From Acidimicrobiaceae bacterium (GTDB lineage: Bacteria; Actinomycetota; Acidimicrobiia; Acidimicrobiales; UBA8190), in assembly GCA_003453695.1 (NCBI GenBank), contig DMNK01000063.1, positions 19,859 through 26,170 of the forward strand: DNA of 6,312 bases, given 5' to 3'. Of the stretch, positions 1 through 4,640 are shown in pieces (the first letter of the stretch is position 1; every line of letters begins with the position of its first letter). The notes under the pieces were generated by a model. It was not told the origin of the DNA. It worked only from the letters and a program-made list of their open reading frames with translations, and did not search any database. The position numbers and the translations under genes are program-made.

Positions 1-108
1 ATGAGCATCCCGACGCTGATCCTGTTCAAGGACGGCGAGCCCCAGGCCCGGATCGTGGGCGCCCGGGGCAAGGCCCAGCTGCTCCAGGAGCTGTCGGCCC
101 ACCTCTAG
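1..108 (+). CDS. trxA: Thioredoxin, C-terminal fragment
   Basis: This is the last 35 codons of a thioredoxin, the small cytoplasmic protein-disulfide reductase recycled by thioredoxin reductase. The visible residues begin [13 protein letters not shown], the conserved cis-proline strand (S/GIPT) and following beta hairpin of the fold. They continue through the IVGARGK turn into the C-terminal helix LLQELSAHL, then TAG. The CGPC active site lies before the window. The ATG at base 1 is an internal methionine just before the cis-Pro motif, not a start, so the gene is cut by the window edge. The next plus-strand gene starts about 38 bp downstream, consistent with the trx-cwlM pairing known from actinobacteria. 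Family assignment is firm for so short a piece because the [10 protein letters not shown] pattern is distinctive. Which thioredoxin paralogue it is cannot be told. Confidence 0.88.
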   Translation: MSIPTLILFKDGEPQARIVGARGKAQLLQELSAHL

Positions 109-146
109 GCGCCCTGCCCCTGGCGCCCGGTGACGAGGGCGCGGGG

Positions 147-1085
147 GTGTCGGACCTGCAGGGGCGGTTGCGAAAGCTCGGCGTGCCCACGGCTCCCGAT
201 CCGGAGGGCACCTTCAGCAGCGGCACCCGGGCCGCCGTAGAGGCCTTCCAGCACCGCCGGGGCCTGCGCGTGGACGGGGTGTGCGGCCCCCAGACGTGGG
301 CTGCCCTGGTCGAGGCGGGTTTCGGTCTCGGAGACCGCTTCCTCTACCACCGCAGGCCCATGCTGCGCGGCGACGACGTGGCCGACCTGCAACGGCGACT
401 GTCGTCGCTCGGCTTCGACACCGGCCGCGTCGACGGGATCTTCGGCGACCAGACGGCCTCGGCCCTGGCCGAATTCCAGCGCAACACGGGCCTGCCCGCC
501 GACGCCATCCTGGGCGCCTCCACCCTGCGCGAGCTGCGCCGGGTCACACCGCGCCACGTCGATCCCCAGCTGGTGAGCATGGTGCGCGACCGGGAACGGA
601 TGCGGCAGGCCCCTCGGACCCTGCTCGGCCGCCACATCGCCGTGGGCGAAGAAGGCGGTATCGACCCGCTGGTCACCGCCCTGCGCCGGCGGCTGCGCTC
701 GGAGGGGGCGGTGGTGGTGCCGGTGCTCCATCCCGACGGCTCCGCCCAGGCCGAGCAGGCCAACACCGCCGGCGTCGAGGTGTACCTCGGGTTGCGGGTG
801 GATCCGGAACGCGCCGGCTGCGCGGCCGCCTACTACGCCGGCTACGAGTACGAGTCGGCGGGGGGGCGCCGGCTTGCCGAGCTGGTCCAGGCCTTGGGCG
901 CCGCCGCCCTCGGGGTGTCGGCGGGCGGGGCGCGGGGGATGTCGCTGGCCGTGCTGCGCGAGACCCAGATGCCGGCAGTGGTGTGCGAGGTGGGTCCCGC
1001 CGCCCTCGTCGTCCAGCGCAGCGCCGCCCTGGCCCAGGCGCTGGCGGAGGCGCTCACTGCGTGGGCGGTCACGCCTCCAGAGTGA
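147..1085 (+). CDS. cwlM: CwlM-like protein: two peptidoglycan-binding domains plus amidase_3-like domain, probably catalytically inactive
   Basis: Numbered from the GTG at 147 (312 aa). PG_binding_1 repeats lie at about residues 2-57 and 75-132 (LQGRLRKLG...DGVCGPQTW and LQRRLSSLG...DGIFGDQT). An amidase_3-like (N-acetylmuramoyl-L-alanine amidase) fold spans about 162-308. The family's SLHxD/N zinc-histidine strand reads YLGLRVD (213-219), with Arg217 where His is expected. The DPGHGG loop is shortened to VGEEGG (166-171), while the catalytic-type Glu281 (VVCEVG) remains. No signal peptide is visible. Mycobacterial CwlM, at the same locus, is a cytoplasmic amidase homologue that regulates MurA; a similar non-enzymatic role here is inferred. 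The start is uncertain. The GTG has a GAGG at 135-138 with an 8-nt spacer, but the reading frame upstream (LAPGDEGAG) looks like the true beginning of the first PG-binding repeat, so a CTG at 114 or 120 is possible. Confidence 0.85.
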   Translation: MSDLQGRLRKLGVPTAPDPEGTFSSGTRAAVEAFQHRRGLRVDGVCGPQTWAALVEAGFGLGDRFLYHRRPMLRGDDVADLQRRLSSLGFDTGRVDGIFGDQTASALAEFQRNTGLPADAILGASTLRELRRVTPRHVDPQLVSMVRDRERMRQAPRTLLGRHIAVGEEGGIDPLVTALRRRLRSEGAVVVPVLHPDGSAQAEQANTAGVEVYLGLRVDPERAGCAAAYYAGYEYESAGGRRLAELVQALGAAALGVSAGGARGMSLAVLRETQMPAVVCEVGPAALVVQRSAALAQALAEALTAWAVTPPE

Positions 1086-1089
1086 GACT

Positions 1090-1122
1090 TTGTCCACAAT
1101 CTCATGCACAGGATGTGGATCA
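1090..1122. promoter_or_regulatory. Cluster of DnaA-box-like 9-mers
   Basis: TTGTCCACA at 1090-1098 matches exactly the DnaA-box form favoured in high-GC actinobacteria. TGTGGATCA at 1114-1122 is, on the minus strand, TGATCCACA, one mismatch from TTATCCACA. Between them TCATGCACA (1102-1110) differs from TTATCCACA at two positions. The three start exactly 12 bp apart. They sit just after the cwlM stop in a gap that is much richer in A/T than the rest of the window. The locus is in an origin-proximal gene cluster, which makes DnaA binding plausible. Three boxes are far fewer than a typical actinobacterial oriC holds, so this is more likely an accessory or titration site than the origin itself. 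Confidence 0.45.
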
Positions 1123-1170
1123 GCTCTACGTACGATTTATGGTTAGAGCGCCACTTTAAGTGAGAAATCC

Positions 1171-1192
1171 CTGGTAAGTGGCCCACTACCAG
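1171..1192. terminator. Hairpin between convergent cwlM and parB (possible bidirectional terminator)
   Basis: The left arm CTGGTA-A-GTG (1171-1180, one bulged A) pairs with CAC-TACCAG (1184-1192) around a GCC loop, giving nine base pairs. It lies between two convergent genes, where a terminator serving both is expected. Neither side has a clear run of T: downstream on plus is TCGTTGTG, and on minus GGATTTCTC. It is therefore not a canonical intrinsic terminator. A smaller perfect inverted repeat, CACTT-T-AAGTG, lies beside it at 1152-1162. The rest of the 159-bp gap shows no supportable gene. Confidence 0.35.
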
Positions 1193-1244
1193 TCGTTGTG
1201 CTCACGTTGCGTAGAACAACAGGGGTGAAAGCCTCAACCTGACC

Positions 1245-2201
1245 TCAGGTGGCGCCCCCCACCATGAGCTTGTAGATGCGCTCCAGGTCCTCGAGCGTGG
1301 CGAACTCCACCATCACCCGGCCCCGCTTGGCGCTCATCTCCACCTTGACCCGGGTGTTGAGGTGGGTGGACAGGAGCTCCTCGAGCTCGAGGATCCCCGG
1401 CGCCGGGAGATGACGCCGCGGTGCAGAGGCCGCCGGGCCGGACGGGGCGCCGGGCGGCGCCGACGTGTCCTGCCCGGTGCCGTTGGCGGCCCCGGCGGCC
1501 GAGGGCTCGGGCTCGACGGCGAAGTCGGACTCGGGCTGGCCGTGACGGCGTACCAGCTCTTCGACGGCCCGCACCGTGAGGCCCTCGGCGACCGTCCGCC
1601 GGGCCAGTTCCTCCTGGAAGGCCCGGTCGGGCGTGCCGAGCAGCGCCTTGGCGTGGCCGGCCGTCATCGCCCCGTCCGCCAGAGCCCGCTGCACGCCGGC
1701 GGGGAGCTGCAACAGCCGCAGGGTGTTCGTCACGGCCGTTCGGCTTCTTCCCACCCGAGCCGCCACCTGCTCATGGGTGTAGTCGAAGGTGTCGACGAGC
1801 TGCTGGAAGGCGGCTGCCTCCTCGAGGGGGTTCAGGTCCTCGCGGTGGAGGTTCTCGACGAGCGCCTGCTCGAGGCTGAGGACGTCGGAGGACGTCTGGA
1901 CGAGGACGGGCATGGTCTGGAGCCCGGCCCGGCGGGCCGCCCGCCACCGGCGCTCGCCGGCGATCAGCTCGTACTCCCCCTCCCCGGCCTCCCGCACCAG
2001 GACGGGCTGGAGCACGCCCACCTCCCTGATCGACGCGGACAGCGAAGCCATCGACTCCTCGTCGAACCGGGTCCGGGGTTGCAGTGGATTGGGCCTGATG
2101 CTGGCGGTGGCCACCTCGCGCAGCGCCGAGGTTCGATCCCGGAGCTCCCCGGCGGGGATGAGGGCGCCGAGGCCCTTTCCTAGACCGCTACGCCTTGCCA
2201 C
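1245..2201 (-). CDS. parB: Chromosome-partitioning protein ParB (CTP-dependent parS clamp)
   Basis: The 318-aa protein is full length for chromosomal ParB. It loads at parS sites, spreads as a CTP-gated clamp around DNA and stimulates ParA to move the replication origin. The N-terminus GLGKGLGALI (6-15) is the conserved ParA-interacting peptide. The ParB/sulfiredoxin-like N domain includes NPLQPR (38-43) and the arginine-rich CTP-binding motif GERRWRAAR (82-90). ENLHREDLNPLEEA (116-129) is the second signature. A helix-turn-helix follows at about 143-165 (THEQVAARVGRSRTAVTNTLRL). A variable Pro/Ala/Gly linker (about 222-266) leads to the dimerisation domain (268-316). The start is GTG, overlapping the end of parA by 14 bp in another frame and served by a very strong Shine-Dalgarno inside parA, so the two are translationally coupled. 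It is the last gene of the minus-strand run. Confidence 0.96.
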   Translation of the reverse strand: MARRSGLGKGLGALIPAGELRDRTSALREVATASIRPNPLQPRTRFDEESMASLSASIREVGVLQPVLVREAGEGEYELIAGERRWRAARRAGLQTMPVLVQTSSDVLSLEQALVENLHREDLNPLEEAAAFQQLVDTFDYTHEQVAARVGRSRTAVTNTLRLLQLPAGVQRALADGAMTAGHAKALLGTPDRAFQEELARRTVAEGLTVRAVEELVRRHGQPESDFAVEPEPSAAGAANGTGQDTSAPPGAPSGPAASAPRRHLPAPGILELEELLSTHLNTRVKVEMSAKRGRVMVEFATLEDLERIYKLMVGGAT

Positions 2202-3252
2202 CGCTGACCTCCTTTGCCAGCTCGCGGTAGGCGATGGCCCCCCGGGAGCTGGGATCGAACACCGTGATGGGCTGACCGAACGACGGGGCCTCCGAGATGC
2301 GCACCGTCCTCGGGATGATGTTCCGGCACACCTTGTTGCCGAAGTGGGCCCGCACCTCGTCCGCCACCTGCTCGGCCAGCTTGGTCCGGCCGTCGTACAT
2401 GGTGAGGACGATCGTGCTCATCTCGAGCTTCTCGTTGAGGTTGGCCTGGACCAGGTGCACGTTGCGCAGCAGCTGGCCGAGTCCCTCCAGCGCGTAGTAC
2501 TCGCACTGGATGGGGACGAGGACCTCGTCGGCGGCGGCCAGGCCGTTGATGGTGATGAGCCCGAGCGAGGGCGGGCAGTCCACGAGGATGAAGTCGAACT
2601 CCCCTGCCACCGACTCGAGGGCCTTGCGCAGCTTGAGCTCCCGGCTGAAGCTCGGCACGAGCTCGATCTCGGCCCCGGCCAGGTCGATGGTGGCGGGGGC
2701 CACGAACAGGTTCTTCAGGCTGGTGGGCTCGACGGCGTCCTCTATGGGGGCGTCGCGCATGATCACGTCGTACATGGAGCGCTCGAAGGTCCTGCCGTCG
2801 ATCCCTAGCCCGGTGGTGGCGTTGCCCTGGGGGTCGAGGTCCACCACGAGGACGCGGAAGCCGAGCTCGGCCAGACCAGCCCCGAGGTTGACCGCCGTCG
2901 TGGTCTTCCCCACGCCGCCCTTCTGGTTGGCCACCGCCATGATCCGGGGCGTGGGTCGCGGCACGTAGTCGCCGTGCACGACCTCCCCCACCGCCTCCAG
3001 CGAGCCTCGGCGGGGCTCTGCGGCCGGGCCCGGCGGCGGCGCCTCTTCGGTGACGGCGGTGGGCTCAGGAGCAGGGGCCGGCACCGGGGCGGGGGCCGCC
3101 GCCGTCTCGTCCGGGCCACCCTGGAGGTCGTCGCCTTCGGCCGGGGCGGGCCCCACCACCTTGACCGCCGGCTCTTCCTCGGGCTCTACCTGGGCTGTCA
3201 CGTCCGCTGGGACGTTGGATCGGAACTTGCGGCCTCGAATGCGGACGGCCAT
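2188..3252 (-). CDS. parA: Chromosome-partitioning ATPase ParA (Soj/MinD-type Walker ATPase)
   Basis: ParA is a deviant-Walker ATPase that dimerises on nucleoid DNA when ATP-bound and is released by ParB, driving origin segregation. Numbered from the ATG at 3252 (354 aa): the deviant Walker A motif KGGVGKTT is at 111-118 with the signature lysine in KGG, the A' motif VVDLDPQGN at 136-144, and the Walker B motif FILVDCPPS at 221-229. The C-terminal ELAKEVSGGKA is typical. About 100 residues precede the ATPase core. They begin basic (VRIRGRKFR) and continue as a Pro/Ala/Glu-rich linker, longer than the B. subtilis Soj core. The start is uncertain: ATGs at 3300 and 3291 and a TTG at 3318 are in frame, none with a well-spaced Shine-Dalgarno. 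3252 is preferred because it follows the open frame of the upstream gene, whose continuation ends at 3278. It overlaps parB by 14 bp. Confidence 0.95.
   Translation of the reverse strand: MAVRIRGRKFRSNVPADVTAQVEPEEEPAVKVVGPAPAEGDDLQGGPDETAAAPAPVPAPAPEPTAVTEEAPPPGPAAEPRRGSLEAVGEVVHGDYVPRPTPRIMAVANQKGGVGKTTTAVNLGAGLAELGFRVLVVDLDPQGNATTGLGIDGRTFERSMYDVIMRDAPIEDAVEPTSLKNLFVAPATIDLAGAEIELVPSFSRELKLRKALESVAGEFDFILVDCPPSLGLITINGLAAADEVLVPIQCEYYALEGLGQLLRNVHLVQANLNEKLEMSTIVLTMYDGRTKLAEQVADEVRAHFGNKVCRNIIPRTVRISEAPSFGQPITVFDPSSRGAIAYRELAKEVSGGKA
2208..2215 (-). promoter_or_regulatory. Strong Shine-Dalgarno for parB, inside parA
   Basis: On the minus strand AAAGGAGG is followed by six bases and then the GTG at 2199-2201. 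It lies within the last codons of parA. Its strength fixes the parB start and implies independent high-level initiation of ParB, which is needed in excess over ParA. Confidence 0.8.
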
Positions 3253-3332
3253 CGTCAGGCCTGCGGAGGACAGGGGGTCACGGCCCCTCATCCTCCCCAT
3301 CCATGAAGTCGAGGTCAAGGCTCCCGGCCGAT

Positions 3333-3374
3333 GAATTGCCCGAATTGGCGCCTGAATTTCAGGAATTGGCGTCG
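3333..3374. repeat. Two tandem 21-bp units with four phased GAATT boxes
   Basis: GAATT occurs at 3333, 3342, 3354 and 3363. These form two adjacent 21-bp units (3333-3353 and 3354-3374) that share GAATT at position 1 and GAATTGGCG at positions 10-18. A 13-bp palindrome with a central T, CCTGAATTTCAGG (3351-3363), sits at the junction and overlaps the stop codon of the LAGLIDADG gene. The patch is markedly more AT-rich than its surroundings and lies upstream of parA. Two helical turns per unit would suit a protein-binding site, but no function is shown. Confidence 0.6.
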
Positions 3375-3826
3375 CCCTGGCCGTCCAGGCCCCGCCGGAG
3401 TCTGGCGAAGACCTCGTCGGCGGTGAGCGGTCCTCCTGTCGGCGGCGGCGGGGTTGTGCCTGCGGCAGTGGAGCGGGGGGGTTCGGTGCCCGACAGCCCG
3501 AGTCGGCGCGCGTACTGGACCCGCATTTTCTGGAACCGGCCCCAACTGTGGCCGTCGAGGTCGGCGGAGAGCGTGGACTCGAGCAGGGGCATCAGCTGGT
3601 CTCGCAGAAAGGCCCCTCGGGCCATCCACTGCAGGTAACGGCGGCCGCCGTGGTCGTAGGGCCCGTACAGCTTGCCGCCGGGGAAGGTCAGCTCGATCCA
3701 GCGGAACAGGGCCTCGTGCCGAACGTGCATGCGGAGCGTGACCTGCGGCTGGCGGCCGTCGCCCCCGAAGTGGCCTTCGCCGATGAGGAGCCCTACGAGG
3801 AGACCCCGGTCGAGGTCGTCGGCCAC
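3359..3826 (-). CDS. Small single-motif LAGLIDADG-domain protein between rsmG and parA
   Basis: The 155-aa protein opens with LLVGLLIGEGHF (9-20). This fits the LAGLIDADG helix: L10-V-G-L-L-I-G-E17-G18, with Glu17 at the metal-binding acidic position. What follows fits one LAGLIDADG_1 domain of alpha-beta-beta-alpha type: a strand PQVTLRMHV (27-35), helix HEALFRWIELTF (37-48), GGKLYGPY (50-57), strand RRYLQWMA (62-69) and helix FLRDQLMPLLE (73-83). Residues 112-135 are a Pro/Thr linker, then a short helix TADEVFARLRRGL. With one motif it would act as a dimer. Members are DNA-binding folds, either homing endonucleases or domesticated regulators like WhiA; which applies here is unknown. The start is GTG, the only one possible before the motif, because a TGA lies at 3836-3838. 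A GGGAGG is only 3 nt upstream (3830-3835). No intron or intein is visible nearby. Base composition matches its neighbours. The frame continues past the TGA for 26 more codons. Confidence 0.75.
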   Translation of the reverse strand: MADDLDRGLLVGLLIGEGHFGGDGRQPQVTLRMHVRHEALFRWIELTFPGGKLYGPYDHGGRRYLQWMARGAFLRDQLMPLLESTLSADLDGHSWGRFQKMRVQYARRLGLSGTEPPRSTAAGTTPPPPTGGPLTADEVFARLRRGLDGQGDANS

Positions 3827-3841
3827 CGTCCTCCCTCAGGT

Positions 3842-3868
3842 GTTTCACCGTAAGGTACCACGTGGAAC
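3842..3868. repeat. 27-bp repeat, copy 1, containing a parS-like palindrome
   Basis: This is identical over all 27 bases to the copy at 3899-3925, and similarity stops abruptly at both ends. It opens with GTTTCAC and closes with GTGGAAC, the two halves of a parS site, separated by 13 bp. Its right part, GTACCACGTGGAAC (3855-3868), is itself a palindrome with one mismatched pair. That part differs from the widespread parS core GTTTCACGTGAAAC at three positions. It lies 16 bp upstream of the LAGLIDADG gene start. Confidence 0.7.
3855..3868. promoter_or_regulatory. parS: Candidate parS site 1 (ParB-binding)
   Basis: GTACCACGTGGAAC keeps the CACGTG centre and the GT/AC ends of parS. It has A-C in place of T-T in the left arm and G for A in the right arm. 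parS sites commonly cluster near parAB, and ParB is encoded about 1.7 kb away. Its binding is likely but unproven because of the three differences. Confidence 0.55.
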
Positions 3869-3898
3869 CACCAGGACTCGGTCACGGCTCCGAGGGGG

Positions 3899-3925
3899 GT
3901 TTCACCGTAAGGTACCACGTGGAAC
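3899..3925. repeat. 27-bp repeat, copy 2, containing a parS-like palindrome
   Basis: This is the second exact copy, 57 bp from the first. The parS-like palindrome is at 3912-3925. Exact conservation of 27 bases in non-coding DNA, against unrelated flanks, argues for selection on the whole unit and not only on the 14-bp core. It ends 30 bp from the rsmG stop codon. Confidence 0.7.
3912..3925. promoter_or_regulatory. parS: Candidate parS site 2 (ParB-binding)
   Basis: The 14-bp sequence is the same as in site 1, carried by the second 27-bp repeat. Two sites 57 bp apart could be bridged by ParB, or could repress transcription into the LAGLIDADG-parA-parB genes. Confidence 0.55.
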
Positions 3926-3955
3926 GATCGGGGAGCGCTGAGGATACGGAGGCGC

Positions 3956-4594
3956 TCACCGGTAGAGCGGGCGCTTCTCGGGTACGCCCGTCCGCCGGGG
4001 GTACCGGGGCGGGCACGGCGCCTCCTGAAGAAGCACTTGGTAGCTGAAGCGGCCTGACTCGAACGCCAGTGGCCTCAACCCGAGCTCGGCCAGGGCTTCC
4101 AGCGGCCATCGGCCGGGGTGGCCGACCTCCGCCTCGTCGCCGCCCGGGTGGGGACGCCGTCCTACCGGCGGCTCGGACACCACCAGGATGCCCCCCACTT
4201 GGAGCAGCGGGGCGCCGCACTCCGCCACCACGGCAGGGACTCCGAAGGATCGGGCCGTCACGACCGGCAGGCAGCCCCGATATGCCGGGTCGCGCCCCGC
4301 TTCCTCGGCCCGGAGGCATGCCACCGTCACCCGCTCCTCCCAGCCCAGCGAGCCCACGTGCTCGGCGAGGAATCGGGCCCGGCGTTGGTTGGCGTCGAGG
4401 AGGACGGCACCAGCCGCCGGCCATCGTTCGGCCAGGACCAGGCCGGGGACCCCGCCTCCAGAACCCAGGTCCAAGAACCGTGGCGGGCGGCCTCCGAGCT
4501 GTCTCTCGGCGACGTCGGCGAAGCCCTGCGCATGGGCGATGTGCGCCTCGACGGGGCCGTCGCCCAGGTAGCCCAGCTCCCGGGCCTGCTCCAG
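3956..4594 (-). CDS. rsmG: 16S rRNA (guanine-N7)-methyltransferase RsmG (GidB)
   Basis: RsmG uses S-adenosylmethionine to methylate N7 of G527 (E. coli numbering) in 16S rRNA; its loss gives low-level streptomycin resistance. With the CTG at 4594 taken as start (212 aa), the SAM-binding loop DLGSGGGVPG is at 42-51, the acidic strand LLDANQRRARFL at 65-76, and TARSFG at 113-118 matches the family's SRAFA motif. The C-terminal YPRRTGVPEKRPL is characteristic of RsmG. The N-terminal part ahead of the SAM loop (LEQARELGYLGDGPVEAHIAHAQGF) is shorter than in E. coli. The start is an estimate. From the upstream stop at 4676 there is no ATG, GTG or TTG in frame until a TTG at 4474, inside the SAM motif, which would remove essential residues. 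The stop of jag lies about 38 bp upstream of the CTG. Confidence 0.88.
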   Translation of the reverse strand: MEQARELGYLGDGPVEAHIAHAQGFADVAERQLGGRPPRFLDLGSGGGVPGLVLAERWPAAGAVLLDANQRRARFLAEHVGSLGWEERVTVACLRAEEAGRDPAYRGCLPVVTARSFGVPAVVAECGAPLLQVGGILVVSEPPVGRRPHPGGDEAEVGHPGRWPLEALAELGLRPLAFESGRFSYQVLLQEAPCPPRYPRRTGVPEKRPLYR

Positions 4595-4607
4595 CGCGGC
4601 TGTGACC

Positions 4608-4640
4608 CCCGGGGAGACCCCGGGCCCGCTCTCAGCGGGC
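4608..4640. other. Two abutting GC hairpins at the jag/rsmG junction
   Basis: CCCGGGG (4608-4614) pairs with CCCCGGG (4618-4624) around AGA. GCCCGCT (4624-4630) pairs with AGCGGGC (4634-4640) around CTC. Both stems are 7 bp and perfect, and they share base 4624. The second covers the jag stop codon. No T-run follows, so this is not an intrinsic terminator. It may influence translation of rsmG, RNA processing or decay. Confidence 0.55.

Noticed and set aside
105..1109. 334-aa minus-strand open frame opposite the CwlM-like gene
   Set aside because: It is a GC-rich antisense shadow of the clear CwlM-like domains, low in complexity and with no recognisable motif.
1086..1244. Full replication origin in the cwlM-parB gap
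   Set aside because: It has only two good DnaA-like boxes, no clear AT-rich unwinding element of useful size, and no dnaA or dnaN next to it.
1238..1249. Inverted repeat CCTGACCTCAGG at the parB stop codon as a terminator
   Set aside because: Its arms are 5-6 bp with a 2-nt centre, which cannot fold as a stable hairpin at full length, and no T-run follows.
1789..2808. 339-aa plus-strand open frame across parB and parA
   Set aside because: It runs antisense to both unmistakable genes and through their overlap, and its protein is repetitive with no domain.
3315..3848. 177-aa minus-strand frame overlapping the LAGLIDADG gene
   Set aside because: It is an Arg/Pro/Ala-rich out-of-frame translation. 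The 155-aa frame carries the LAGLIDADG motif and ordered secondary structure instead.
3827..3955. CRISPR-like array from the two 27-bp repeats
   Set aside because: There are only two copies with one 30-bp gap and no cas genes. The parS-like palindromes and neighbouring parAB explain them better.
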